DNA of 64,000 nt, from contig NZ_JAPVBG010000003.1 in the NCBI RefSeq assembly GCF_026967805.1, positions 744,001 to 808,000 on the forward strand, in the 5' to 3' direction. The notes under the pieces were generated by a model. The model did no database searches. It was not told where the DNA came from and worked only from the letters and a program-made list of their open reading frames with translations. Made by a program: the position numbers and the translations under genes. Source of the stretch: Blastococcus sp. VKM Ac-2987. GTDB lineage: Bacteria > Actinomycetota > Actinomycetes > Mycobacteriales > Geodermatophilaceae. Every line of letters begins with the position of its first letter. Within the stretch, counting starts at the first letter, position 1. Positions 42,860-51,411 of this stretch are shown here, one piece after another.

Positions 42860-43486
42860 GTGCGTGACAAGACCTCCGTCCCACCCACCTACCTCGACGG
42901 CACCCGCCTGTGGGTGGACTCGCGTCCCCGGGCGTTCGTGCAGCGCAGGGGAGAGGCGCCCATCCTGCGGCGCCTCGGCGGGGAGGTGCCGGGCGGCACC
43001 GTCCTGGAACTGGGCTCCGGGCGGCGGGGCACCGGGCTGCGGCTCGCCGTCGACGTCTTCGGCGCCGCCCGTGCCGAGGGCATCGACCGGTACCCCGCCA
43101 GCGTGGCGGCGTGCCGGACGGCGGTCGCCGACCTCGGCGACCGGGTCGACGTGCGCGAGGGCGACGCCACCGCCCTCGCCGCGGCCGACGGGTCCTACGA
43201 CGCCGTCTTCGCCTACCACGTGCTGCACCACGCCGAGGCCTGGCGGGACGCGGTCCGCGAGGCGGCGCGGGTGCTGCGACCGGGCGGCCGGTTCTTCTCC
43301 TGCGAGATGACGGAGCGCTTCGTCGACAGCCGCCCGTTGCGGGCGGTCGCCTTCCACCCCGCCGACGCCGACCGGCCCACGCCGTCCGGGCTGGCCGCCG
43401 CCTGCGGGGCCGCGGGGCTGGACGTCGTCGCGCAGGAGACCCGGCTCGCCGGGTGCTGGACGGCGCTCGTCGCGACCCGGCCGTGA
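42860..43486 (+). CDS. SAM-dependent methyltransferase (class I)
   Basis: The 208-residue protein has the SAM-binding motif VLELGSGRRGTGLRLAV, the acidic ribose ligand region AEGIDRYP, then VREGDATAL and YDAVFAYHVLHHAE, and VLRPGGRFF, all in the order of class I small-molecule methyltransferases. The start is the GTG at 42860, three bases past the inverted repeat. The stop overlaps the next gene (GTGA). The methyl acceptor is not known. Confidence 0.85.
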   Translation: MRDKTSVPPTYLDGTRLWVDSRPRAFVQRRGEAPILRRLGGEVPGGTVLELGSGRRGTGLRLAVDVFGAARAEGIDRYPASVAACRTAVADLGDRVDVREGDATALAAADGSYDAVFAYHVLHHAEAWRDAVREAARVLRPGGRFFSCEMTERFVDSRPLRAVAFHPADADRPTPSGLAAACGAAGLDVVAQETRLAGCWTALVATRP

Positions 43487-44052
43487 CCCGGGCACCGGCG
43501 CGGCCGCTGCCCACGGTGCGCACGGCGCTGGTGCTGCTGCGCCGGCACTGGCGGCCGGCCTACCTGGCGGCGGTCGCGGCGACGCTGGTCAACACCGTCC
43601 CCGACGTCGTCCGGCAGCTGCTCGTGTGGGACGACCCGCGGGTGTGGACCGCCGTCCTGGTCGACGTCGTCGGGTTCCTGACCGCCCTGGTGGCCCAGCT
43701 CTGGGTCACCGGGGCGGTCGCCGCGATGCCGGAGGGGGGTCCGTTGCGCGTCGCCGGTGCGCTGCGCCGGGGGACCGGCCTGGCCTGGGCCGCCGTCCGC
43801 ACGGCTCCGGGCACCGTGGCCGCCGGTGTGGCCCTGGGTGGTGCGGTGTCCGCGCTCCTTACCGTGCCGGCGTCGGTCGCCGCGATCGGTCTGGACAGCG
43901 TGCTGGGGCCGCTCGACGACCCGCCGGTGGGCGGCTTCGCCGTTGCCGCCGTCAGCGACGTGGTGGCCAGCGCCGTCACCCTGCCCTTCCTGGCGCTGGT
44001 CCTGGTCCTGGCCGGCGGACACCGGTTGGCCGTCCGCGCGACCGGGCAGTAG
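43483..44052 (+). CDS. Integral membrane protein of unknown function
   Basis: The 189-residue protein has about four hydrophobic segments separated by short loops (PAYLAAVAATLVNTVPDVV, VLVDVVGFLTALVAQLWVTG, AAGVALGGAVSALLTVPASV, AVTLPFLALVLVLAGG). It is coupled to the methyltransferase by a four-base overlap and followed 6 bp later by another membrane gene. No family was recognised. Confidence 0.65.
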   Translation: MTRAPARPLPTVRTALVLLRRHWRPAYLAAVAATLVNTVPDVVRQLLVWDDPRVWTAVLVDVVGFLTALVAQLWVTGAVAAMPEGGPLRVAGALRRGTGLAWAAVRTAPGTVAAGVALGGAVSALLTVPASVAAIGLDSVLGPLDDPPVGGFAVAAVSDVVASAVTLPFLALVLVLAGGHRLAVRATGQ

Positions 44053-44058
44053 GCCGTC

Positions 44059-44436
44059 ATGGACGAGGAGTGGGACATCACCCGGAAGAGCATCGGGACG
44101 CTGTCGATCTGGCTGGGGACGGCGGCGCTGTTCGTCCCGCGGTGGCTGTCCCGGGTCCTCGGGGTCCGCGACACCGCGACGCACTCCGACGTCGCGCTCC
44201 CGCTGCTGGTCCGGCTGATGGCGGCGCGCAACATCACGCTGGGTGCGGCGCTGCTGATCACGCCCGCGTCGCAGGCGCGCCGCGCCACCGAGGTGACGCT
44301 GCTGCTCACCGGGCTGGACGCGGCGGCCGTGCTGGTGGCGCGCCGGGGCGGGGACGTCGCGCCGCGCAGCGCCGCGCTGTCCCTGGCGGTGCTCGGCACC
44401 GCGGCGGCCGGCGCCGTCCGCTGGCACCGCCGCTGA
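44059..44436 (+). CDS. Small membrane protein, DUF4267-like
   Basis: The 125-residue protein has three to four hydrophobic stretches and the phrases LSIWLGTAALFVPRWLSRVLGV and LMAARNITLGAALLI, which I associate loosely with the DUF4267 group of small membrane proteins. It is the last gene of the run that begins with the methyltransferase and ends at a strong stem-loop. Confidence 0.6.
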   Translation: MDEEWDITRKSIGTLSIWLGTAALFVPRWLSRVLGVRDTATHSDVALPLLVRLMAARNITLGAALLITPASQARRATEVTLLLTGLDAAAVLVARRGGDVAPRSAALSLAVLGTAAAGAVRWHRR

Positions 44437-44477
44437 CGCGGGCGCCCCGCCGCCGACGTCGTCCCGTCCCGCTCCCG

Positions 44478-44508
44478 GCGCGTCCGGGACGGACCGTCCC
44501 GGACGCGC
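44478..44508. terminator. Bidirectional stem-loop between convergent genes
   Basis: A perfect 13-bp stem, GCGCGTCCGGGAC and GTCCCGGACGCGC, with a 5-base loop lies between stops at 44436 and 44513. Confidence 0.7.
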
Positions 44509-44512
44509 GGCG

Positions 44513-45964
44513 TCAGACGGAGATGCCGACGAGCTTGGTGTCCAGGTACTCGTCGATGCCCTCGTACCCGCCCTCGCGGCCCAGGCCGCTGGCCTTGATC
44601 CCGCCGAAGGGAGCCGCGGCGGACGTGGGGTTGATGTCGTTGATCCCGACCATCCCGAACCGCAGCTTCTCGGTCACGCGGATCGCCGTGGACAGGTCGT
44701 TGGTGTAGACGTACGCGGCGAGGCCGTACTCCGTGTCGTTCGCCCGCGTGACGACCTCGTCCTCGTCGTCGAACGGGGTGACGGCGGCGATCGGGCCGAA
44801 GGTCTCCTCGCGGGAGATGAGCATGTCCGGCGTCACGTCGGCCAGCAGCGTCGGCGCGAAGAAGGTCGTGCCGCCCAGCCCGTCGACGGAGACCCGCTCG
44901 CCGCCGGCCACGATCCGGGCGCCGCGGGTACGGGCGTCGAGGACCTGGGCCTCCATCTTGGCCACGGCGCGCTCGTCGATGAGCGGACCGATGGTGACCC
45001 CGTCCTGGTCGCCCCTGCCGACGCGGAGCGCCGCGATCCGCTGCTCGAGCGTCGTGACGAAGGTGTCGTACAGCGAACGGTGGACGTAGATCCGGTTGGG
45101 GCTGATGCACGCCTGACCGGTGTTGAGGAATTTCACCAGCGCCGCGCCCTTGGCCGCGCGCACCGGGTCGGCGTCGGGGAAGACCAGGAAGGGTGCGTGC
45201 CCGCCCAGCTCCACCGACACCCGCTTCAGCGTGCCGCCGGCCTTCGCGGCCAGCATCTTGCCGACCGCGGTGGAGCCGGTGAAGGTCAGTTTCCGGACCA
45301 CCGGTGACTCCAGCAGCGCGTCGCCGACCTCCGCCGGGCGCGTGGTCGTGACCAGGTTGACCACCCCGGCCGGGACGCCGGCGTCGGCGAGCAGCTGCAC
45401 CGTCGCCACCGCGCAGAGCGGGGTCTGGTCCGCGGGCTTGAGCACCGAGGTGCACCCGGCCGCGAGGGCGGGCGCGAGCTTCCGGGTGAGCATGGAGATG
45501 GGGTAGTTCCACGGGGTGATGGCCGCGACCACGCCGACCGGCTGGCGCATGGTCAGGAACCGCTGGTCGGCCCGCGCCGACGGGATCGTGACGCCGCCGA
45601 TGCGCTTGGCCTCCTCGGCGAACCACGCCAGGAAGTCGGCGGCGTACGCGACCTCGTTCATCGCGGCCTTGAGCGGCTTGCCCTGCTCCCGGGTCATCAG
45701 CGCGGCGAGCTCCGCGCGACGCTCCCGCATGAGGGTGTCCGCCTTCGCCAGCACGGCCGCGCGCTGGTAGGCCGTGGCGCCGGACCAGGCCGGCAGCGCG
45801 CGGTCCGCGGCGGCGATCGCCGCGTCGGTGTCCACCCGCCCACCGTCCGCCGCCTGCCCGAGGACCTGACCCGTCGCCGGGTCCGTGACGGCGAAGGTGG
45901 CGCCCCCGTCGGCCGGGCGCCACTCGCCGTCGATGTAGATCGTGCTGCCGTCGTCTCGGGTCAT
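44513..45964 (-). CDS. Aldehyde dehydrogenase (succinate-semialdehyde-dehydrogenase-like)
   Basis: The 483-residue enzyme has the NAD(P) and catalytic features of the ALDH superfamily: PWNYPISMLTRKLAPALAAG, the catalytic Glu in VSVELGGHAPF, the Cys in NTGQACISPNRIYV, and EETFGPIAAVTPF. The wording is closest to GabD/SSADH-type enzymes, but substrate range cannot be settled. The ATG at 45964 has GAGGGAAC upstream. The long frame running further upstream is a shadow of the SRPBCC gene. It may oxidise an aldehyde produced by the neighbouring oxygenase/hydrolase set. Confidence 0.88.
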   Translation of the reverse strand: MTRDDGSTIYIDGEWRPADGGATFAVTDPATGQVLGQAADGGRVDTDAAIAAADRALPAWSGATAYQRAAVLAKADTLMRERRAELAALMTREQGKPLKAAMNEVAYAADFLAWFAEEAKRIGGVTIPSARADQRFLTMRQPVGVVAAITPWNYPISMLTRKLAPALAAGCTSVLKPADQTPLCAVATVQLLADAGVPAGVVNLVTTTRPAEVGDALLESPVVRKLTFTGSTAVGKMLAAKAGGTLKRVSVELGGHAPFLVFPDADPVRAAKGAALVKFLNTGQACISPNRIYVHRSLYDTFVTTLEQRIAALRVGRGDQDGVTIGPLIDERAVAKMEAQVLDARTRGARIVAGGERVSVDGLGGTTFFAPTLLADVTPDMLISREETFGPIAAVTPFDDEDEVVTRANDTEYGLAAYVYTNDLSTAIRVTEKLRFGMVGINDINPTSAAAPFGGIKASGLGREGGYEGIDEYLDTKLVGISV

Positions 45965-46237
45965 GGCGTGTTCCCTCACTGGCTGATCGGGTGGGGCGTC
46001 CGGCGAACTCGGGTGCAGCGGGTGGAGCACGGCCTGACCGGTCCGGTGGACCGGCCGGGAGCCGCCGTCCCGCGGGACGATGGTGGCATCCGGGGCCAGG
46101 TGACCCGCCCCGGCCCCGGGGATCCCGGCGGCAGCCGACGGATCTCGTCCGATTCCGGCGCGAGGGCGTCGGCGGACGGCTGCGGGGGTAGCGGGGAGGT
46201 TCGGTACCACGCAGCTGACGAGCGAGAGGACTGAGCG

Positions 46238-47053
46238 ATGACGACGAAGGCTGAGAAGTCGATCCAGGTCGACGTACCGGTGACCACCGCCTACAACCAG
46301 TGGACCCAGTTCGAGGACTTCCCGCACTTCATGGGCGGGGTCCAGGAAGTGCACCAGCACAGCGACCAGAGCCTGCACTGGACGGCCGAGATCGCGGGCG
46401 TCCGGCGGGAGTGGGAAGCCACCATCCTCGAGCAGATCCCGGACCAGAAGATCGCCTGGGCGGCCAAGGACGGTGCGACGAACGCCGGGGCCGTGCGCTT
46501 CCAGCCGGTGGGCACCGGGTCCACCCTCGTGCACCTGTCGCTGGAGTTCGAGCCGGAAGGGCTCGTGGAGAAGGTCGGCGACAAGCTCGGCCTCGTGGAG
46601 CGCCAGGTGGAGGCGGACCTGAAGCGGTTCAAGAGCCTGGTCGAGAGCGAGGGCTACGCCACGGGTGGCTGGCGAGGGACGGTCAACCCGGGGGAGGACG
46701 TCGGCACGCCCGGTGCGAACGCCGCCTTCACCTCGCGGGGGGACAGCGGCAAGGCGGGCGTCTCGGGCAAGGTGAAGGCCGCCGCCGGCGTCGCCGTCGC
46801 CGGAGCTGCCGCCGCGGCCGCCGGCGCTGCGATGGCCGGGTCGAAGGGTGACCAGCAGGAGACGGCGCAGCCGGGAAGCCGGCCCGAGGGGGTCGCCGTG
46901 GTCCCGCAGCCCCCCGTGGTCGAGGTCCGGGACGACGTCGTGGTCGAGGAGTCCGACCCCGGTCGTCACACCGCGGGCTCGTCCACGGAGGGCGTCGAGA
47001 AGGGCACGGTCGACCGGGGCGACGACCCCATGATCGGCGGCGGCAGCCGCTGA
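46238..47053 (+). CDS. SRPBCC (CoxG/cyclase-like) protein with Ala-rich C-terminal extension
   Basis: The 271-residue protein starts with an SRPBCC domain (KSIQVDVPVTTAYNQWTQFEDFPHFM; residues 1-145), the form common in actinobacterial stress proteins. After residue 160 follows a low-complexity Ala/Gly stretch (AGVAVAGAAAAAAGAAMAG, near 190-208), which may be a membrane-associating helix, and an acidic, disordered tail. The ATG follows GAGAGGACTGAGCG. It ends at a 14-bp hairpin. The family binds hydrophobic ligands; the role here is unknown. Confidence 0.8.
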   Translation: MTTKAEKSIQVDVPVTTAYNQWTQFEDFPHFMGGVQEVHQHSDQSLHWTAEIAGVRREWEATILEQIPDQKIAWAAKDGATNAGAVRFQPVGTGSTLVHLSLEFEPEGLVEKVGDKLGLVERQVEADLKRFKSLVESEGYATGGWRGTVNPGEDVGTPGANAAFTSRGDSGKAGVSGKVKAAAGVAVAGAAAAAAGAAMAGSKGDQQETAQPGSRPEGVAVVPQPPVVEVRDDVVVEESDPGRHTAGSSTEGVEKGTVDRGDDPMIGGGSR

Positions 47054-47059
47054 TCGCGC

Positions 47060-47093
47060 GGTCGGTGGAGGACGCACGCGTCCTCCACCGACC
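47060..47093. terminator. Strong bidirectional stem-loop
   Basis: A perfect 14-bp stem, GGTCGGTGGAGGAC and GTCCTCCACCGACC, with a 6-base loop sits 7 bp after the SRPBCC stop and 34 bp before the convergent hydrolase stop. Confidence 0.75.
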
Positions 47094-47126
47094 GGCCGCT
47101 CGGGCGACGTGGGGACGGCCCGGTGG

Positions 47127-47948
47127 TCAGCTCGACTGCAGCAGCGTGTGCTCGCTCAGGAAGCCGGTGACCAGGCGCACCACGTCCTCGGGTCGCTCGA
47201 TGTGCACGCCGTGGCTCGACCCCGGGCCGGTCAGCAGCTCGAAGCGTGCGCCCGGGACGGCGTCGGCGACCTTCTTCGCCTGCCAGGGCGGGGTCAGCAG
47301 GTCCTGCTCGCCCACGATCACCAGGGTCGGGGCGGTGATGCCGCCGAGCCGGTCGAGGGTGTCGTGCAGGAGGTCGGCGTCCCACTGCTCGACCGTGACC
47401 TGCATCTGCTCCTCGTTCTGCGGGAACGCCGGCAGCATCGGCTCGAGCATCTTCTCGAACTCCGGGTGGTCGAGCAGCTGCGGGGAGAAGGCGATGCCGG
47501 CACACGCCAGCGCCGCCTCCATGTCCCGGGTGGCGTAGGGGAGCCGCAGCGCCGAGAGCACGGAGCGCTGGAAGCCGTCGCACCGCCCCCAGGTCGCGTA
47601 CATGACCGCGGTGGCGACCTGCTCCGGGTGCGCCAGCGCCATCTCCTGGACCACGGCGGAGCCGAGCGACCAGCCCATGAGGTGCGCCCGTGGGATCTCG
47701 AGCGCCTCGAGCAGCGCCGAGGCGTCCTCGGCCATGGAGGCCACGGAGATCTCGCCCGTCCCGCGCTCGCTCCCGCCCAGCCCGCGGTTGTCGAAGGCGA
47801 TCACCCGGTAGTGCTCGGCCAGCCGGGGGATCAGCTCGCCCCAGAGCAGCAGCGATCCCGACGTCCCCATGACGAGCAGCAGCGGGTCGCCCTCGCCGCT
47901 GATCTCGTAGTTGAGCGTCACTCCGGTCCGGACGGCCGTCTGCGGCAT
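47127..47948 (-). CDS. Alpha/beta-fold hydrolase
   Basis: The 273-residue protein has the oxyanion strand LLLVMGTSGS, the FDNRGLGGS loop, the nucleophile elbow GWSLGS (Ser near 94), the Asp region VIVGEQDLLTPP and the His in GSSHGVHIERP. It resembles esterases and ring-opening hydrolases of catabolic pathways. It lies directly downstream of the Baeyer-Villiger monooxygenase, separated from it by a 9-bp hairpin. An ester made by that enzyme is a plausible substrate (inference). Confidence 0.88.
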   Translation of the reverse strand: MPQTAVRTGVTLNYEISGEGDPLLLVMGTSGSLLLWGELIPRLAEHYRVIAFDNRGLGGSERGTGEISVASMAEDASALLEALEIPRAHLMGWSLGSAVVQEMALAHPEQVATAVMYATWGRCDGFQRSVLSALRLPYATRDMEAALACAGIAFSPQLLDHPEFEKMLEPMLPAFPQNEEQMQVTVEQWDADLLHDTLDRLGGITAPTLVIVGEQDLLTPPWQAKKVADAVPGARFELLTGPGSSHGVHIERPEDVVRLVTGFLSEHTLLQSS

Positions 47949-47973
47949 GGTGGCTCCTCACTGAGCGGTGGAA

Positions 47974-47998
47974 CCCGCCGGGCACGGCACCCGGCGGG
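47974..47998. terminator. Stem-loop between monooxygenase and hydrolase genes
   Basis: CCCGCCGGG and CCCGGCGGG form a 9-bp stem with a 7-base loop, 25 bp after the monooxygenase stop and 26 bp before the hydrolase start. It may attenuate read-through rather than fully end transcription. Confidence 0.5.
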
Positions 47999-48023
47999 CG
48001 AGCAGAGGTGCTGCGGGACGGCG

Positions 48024-49538
48024 TCACCGGTAGACGAGCGACCCGTCGTCGAGATCGGCCTTCGGCAGGATCTCCGCCTCCGCCGCGTGCTCCAGCATGT
48101 GCACCCACGGCTCGCGATCGCCCTGCTTGAACAGCACGTGCTGCGAGCGCAGGACGTACCCGGCGTTGAAGTTCTCCGGGTCCGACCACGGGCGCAGCTG
48201 CATGCCGGCGTCCTCCTCGCGCAGCGTCGGGGTGACCATGGTCGCGTCCTTGAGCTGCATCGTCTCCATCATCCGGATCACGAGGTCGCAGACGAGATCC
48301 ACGCGCAGCGTCCAGCTGTGCCGGAAGTAGCCGAAGACGTAGGCCATGTTCGGGACACCGCTGATCATCAGGCCGCGCCACGTGACGCGTTCGGTGAAGT
48401 CCACCGCTTCGCCGTCCACCGCGAAGGCGACGTCCCCGAGGACCGACAGGTCGAAGCCCGTGGCGCTCACGACGACGTCCGCCTCGAGCTCCTCCCCGGA
48501 GCTGACCCGGATCCCCTTCTCGGTGAAGGTCTCGATGGTGTCCGTGACGATCGACGCCTTCCCTTCGCGGAGCGCGGCGAACAGATCGCCCTCCGGGACG
48601 ATCGCGATGCGCTGCTGCCACGGGCGGTAGCGCGGGGTGAAGTGCCTGTCGATGTCGAAGCCCTCGGGGAGCAGCGGCTTCATGGACTCCATGAGGAAGG
48701 TGTGCAGCTCGTCCGGCGCCTCGTGCGCCAGCCTGGCCAGCTCGTTGAACTCGGCGGAGTAGGCGCGGCGGAGGATCTCGTGGGTCCAGTCCTCCGGGAT
48801 GTCCAGCTGCCGCAGCGTCACCGCCAGCTCGTGGGTGAGCGGCGGGGCGAGGAAGTAGGACGGCGAGCGCTGCAGCATGGTCACGTGCGCGGCCTGCGAG
48901 GCGATGGCGGGGATCAGCGTCGCGGCGGTGGAGCCGGAACCGATGACGACGACCCGCTTCCCGGTGAGGTCCAGGTCGTCGGGCCACTGCTGCGGGTGCA
49001 CGACCAGGCCCTCGAACCGGTCCATGCCCTCCCAGGTCGGCTGGTAGGGCTTGGTGTGGTTGTAGTAGCCCTGGCACATCCACAGGAAGCCGGTGGTGAA
49101 CCGCAGTTCCTCCCCGGTGTCGAGCCGGGTGACCTCCACCGTCCAGCGCCGGTCCTCGCTCGACCAGCTCGCCGCGGTCACCTTGTGCAGGTAGCGGATG
49201 TGCGGGGCCAGGTCGTCCTCGGCGATGACCTCGTCCAGGTAGTTCAGGATCTCCTCGCCCGCCGCGATGGAGGGGCCGCGCCAGGGCTTGAAGCGGTAGC
49301 CGTAGGTGAACAGGTCGCTGTCGGACCGCACGCCCGGGTACCGGTGCGTCCACCACGTGCCGCCGTGGTTGTCCTGCGCGTCCAGCAGCACGAAGGACTT
49401 GTCGGGAAAGCGTTCCTGCAGGTGGTGGGCGGCGCCGATGCCGGAGACGCCGGCTCCGACGACGAGGACGTCGACGTGCTCGGCGCGGGACGGGGCGCTG
49501 CCGTGCTCCGGCGCGGTGCGCTGCTCGGTCGCGGTCAT
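48024..49538 (-). CDS. Baeyer-Villiger monooxygenase
   Basis: The 504-residue flavoenzyme has FAD-binding VVGAGVSGIGAAHHLQ, the complete BVMO fingerprint FEGLVVHPQQWP (FxGxxxHxxxWP), the NADPH-binding VVVIGSGSTAATLIPA, and the ATG motif in VVSATGFDLSV. The enzyme turns ketones into esters or lactones using NADPH and oxygen. The ATG at 49538 is preceded by GGAGGTCGGACC; the longer frame upstream has no ribosome site. With the hydrolase and the aldehyde dehydrogenase it could form a ketone-degradation path (inference). Confidence 0.92.
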   Translation of the reverse strand: MTATEQRTAPEHGSAPSRAEHVDVLVVGAGVSGIGAAHHLQERFPDKSFVLLDAQDNHGGTWWTHRYPGVRSDSDLFTYGYRFKPWRGPSIAAGEEILNYLDEVIAEDDLAPHIRYLHKVTAASWSSEDRRWTVEVTRLDTGEELRFTTGFLWMCQGYYNHTKPYQPTWEGMDRFEGLVVHPQQWPDDLDLTGKRVVVIGSGSTAATLIPAIASQAAHVTMLQRSPSYFLAPPLTHELAVTLRQLDIPEDWTHEILRRAYSAEFNELARLAHEAPDELHTFLMESMKPLLPEGFDIDRHFTPRYRPWQQRIAIVPEGDLFAALREGKASIVTDTIETFTEKGIRVSSGEELEADVVVSATGFDLSVLGDVAFAVDGEAVDFTERVTWRGLMISGVPNMAYVFGYFRHSWTLRVDLVCDLVIRMMETMQLKDATMVTPTLREEDAGMQLRPWSDPENFNAGYVLRSQHVLFKQGDREPWVHMLEHAAEAEILPKADLDDGSLVYR

Positions 49539-49648
49539 GGTCCGACCTCCACGGTGCGGATGTGACGTGGACCACGAACAGTACCGAGGTGTCGACGCGG
49601 GCGGAGCAATTGCGGCGTGGCGGTCCGCGCGGGCCGGGACGTCGTCGG

Positions 49649-50104
49649 TCAGTGCGGGTCCTCGGGTGGAGGCAGGAGCCACAGGACCCCGGCCAGCGCC
49701 CCGTAGACCAGTGCCGGCCCGGTGTGCGGCAGCCGCTTGCCGGCGGCCGCCCGCGCCTCACCGCGGCGGAATGCCCACCGTTCCCCGGCGAGCACGCCGC
49801 CGGCCGAGCCGGCGAGCACGGCAGCACCGATCCCGAGGACGACGGCCTGCCTGACGACGGGCAGCGAGCTGAACGCCGTCGAGAAGACGGGCTCGCCGTC
49901 GACCTGCAGCTGCTCGCGGGTGGTGGCCCACGTCGCCCGGAGGTCCGGGAACGCGGCGGCGAGCGCGACAGCGGTGATCCCCGCCTTGGTCCAGCCGCGA
50001 GCCGTCCGCGAGGGGACGAGGTCGGGCAACGCGTAGTGCAGGGTGGTCGCCACCCCGGTGACCAGAGCGGGGAACGTCCGGGGCGGCGTCGGTCCGGTGG
50101 GCAT
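49649..50104 (-). CDS. Small membrane-associated protein of unknown function
   Basis: The 151-residue protein has two hydrophobic segments (VVLGIGAAVLAGSAGGVLAG and PALVYGALAGVLWLLPP) and the N-terminal phrase TLHYALPDLVPSRTARGWTKAGITAVALAAAF. The pattern is familiar from other actinobacterial genomes but I know no function. The ATG at 50104 is chosen; an in-frame ATG at 50179 would add a charged 25-residue leader. It is 110 bp from the BVMO start, on the same strand. Confidence 0.6.
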   Translation of the reverse strand: MPTGPTPPRTFPALVTGVATTLHYALPDLVPSRTARGWTKAGITAVALAAAFPDLRATWATTREQLQVDGEPVFSTAFSSLPVVRQAVVLGIGAAVLAGSAGGVLAGERWAFRRGEARAAAGKRLPHTGPALVYGALAGVLWLLPPPEDPH

Positions 50105-50232
50105 GCCGCCATCCTGCCGTCCTCCGCCGTCGCCCGACGCCTTGTCCCGCGGACGGGCCGCGGGCACGCTGTCGGCCATCCCGGCAGCAGCGGCGCCGGT
50201 CCGGGCGCCGCCTGGACCTCAGGAGCGCCCCG

Positions 50233-50538
50233 ATGCTGTTCCACCTCAGCTTCCGCGTCGAGCACACCCGGCTGGACCGCGACGAGTTCTGGGACGAGTG
50301 GGAACGGGAGACGCAGGCGGCGGTCGCCGCCATGGAGGCGGGGGTCATCAAGAGCCTCTACAAGGTCGCCGGGCAGCGCCGGGTCATCGGCATCGTGGAG
50401 GTCGACTCGCACGACCAGCTCGACCAGATCGTGATGGGTGCCCTGCCGATGAGCCACCACCTGACCTTGGAGGAGGTACTCCCCGTCCGGGAGTACACCG
50501 CGTTCGCCGCCGACGTCCGCGCGCGCTGGCAGTCCTGA
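50233..50538 (+). CDS. Muconolactone delta-isomerase family protein
   Basis: The 101-residue protein has LFHLSFRVEHTRLDRDEFWDEWERE and the C-terminal GALPMSHHLTLEEVLPVREYTAFA. It is the size and pattern of muconolactone isomerase (CatC) and its relatives, which are small ferredoxin-like enzymes of the beta-ketoadipate pathway. No other genes of that pathway are adjacent, so a related isomerase role is equally likely. The ATG follows AGGAGCGCCCCG. Confidence 0.8.
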   Translation: MLFHLSFRVEHTRLDRDEFWDEWERETQAAVAAMEAGVIKSLYKVAGQRRVIGIVEVDSHDQLDQIVMGALPMSHHLTLEEVLPVREYTAFAADVRARWQS

Positions 50539-50561
50539 TCCCCGGCGCAGGGCCGGACAGC

Positions 50562-50600
50562 CGACCACCGGCCCGGGCCGCTGGCCCGGACCGGTGGTCG
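50562..50600. terminator. Long hairpin between convergent genes
   Basis: Two 18-base arms with one mismatch (CGACCACCGGCCCGGGCC and GGCCCGGACCGGTGGTCG) flank a 3-base loop, between stops at 50538 and 50640. Confidence 0.65.
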
Positions 50601-50639
50601 TGGTCGATCTCGTCGCTCCGCCGGAGCGGAGCCGGTCGG

Positions 50640-51185
50640 TCAGGCGACGGCTGCGTCCCGCGCGGCGGGCCGCGGTCCGCGGAGCTCCCTGCCGACGAGC
50701 ACGAGGGCCGCGCTGATCAGGACCAGGTTCTTCAGGACGAACTCGCCGTCGGCGGTGAGCAGCAACGGGTTGCCGTCGGTGACCATGAGCCCGGTGGCGG
50801 TGACGAAGGACAGGAACGTCCCGGTCAGGTGCCCGGCCAGGACGAGCAGCACGACGCGGGGCGCGATCCCGGCGGCCACGGCCAGGCCGATGGCGATCTC
50901 CACCAGGCCGAGGACCGGGACGGCGACGTCCGGGCTCACGAACGGCAGCGTCGCGGCGATGAGCCCTTCGACGGGCGTGTCACCGGTGAGCTTCAGCGCG
51001 CCGAACCACACGAAGACCAGCGCCAGGGACAGGCGGAGTGCGATGTGGCCGTAGCGCTCGCACGCGGTGGTGAGGCCCATCAGGAGGCTGTCGACGCGGG
51101 ACCGCAGACCGGCCGGCTGCTCGTCCGGCGGCATCGGTGACCACGGCCGGTCCTGGAGAGCCGACAGGTTCTGGGTGGGTGGCAT
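50640..51185 (-). CDS. DoxX/DUF417-like membrane protein
   Basis: The 181-residue protein starts at an ATG with GAGGAGGAC upstream. It has four membrane helices with LRLSLALVFVWFGALKLTG, PVLGLVEIAIGLAVAAGIAP, HLTGTFLSFVTATGLM and FVLKNLVLISAALVLVG. This order fits the DoxX/DUF417 superfamily, which includes RclC, connected with reactive chlorine resistance. The first 45 residues are polar. Function here is not established. Confidence 0.75.
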   Translation of the reverse strand: MPPTQNLSALQDRPWSPMPPDEQPAGLRSRVDSLLMGLTTACERYGHIALRLSLALVFVWFGALKLTGDTPVEGLIAATLPFVSPDVAVPVLGLVEIAIGLAVAAGIAPRVVLLVLAGHLTGTFLSFVTATGLMVTDGNPLLLTADGEFVLKNLVLISAALVLVGRELRGPRPAARDAAVA

Positions 51186-51411
51186 GACCGTCCTCCTCGT
51201 GTGGGTCGGCGCCGGAGCGGCGTCGTGTGAGAGCAGAGGAGCCGGGTCGACACCTGATACGGCTTCCGCCGGGATGTCTCCCCGAGGGGCGCCGGATCCG
51301 GACCGGCCGGTACCCGCGCCCGGACGAGGCGGCCGACCGCAGCAGGTATCAGCAGCCTCCGCCGGGTGCTCCTCCTGGTGCGTCCACCGTCCAGGGCGCC
51401 GAGGAGGACCG

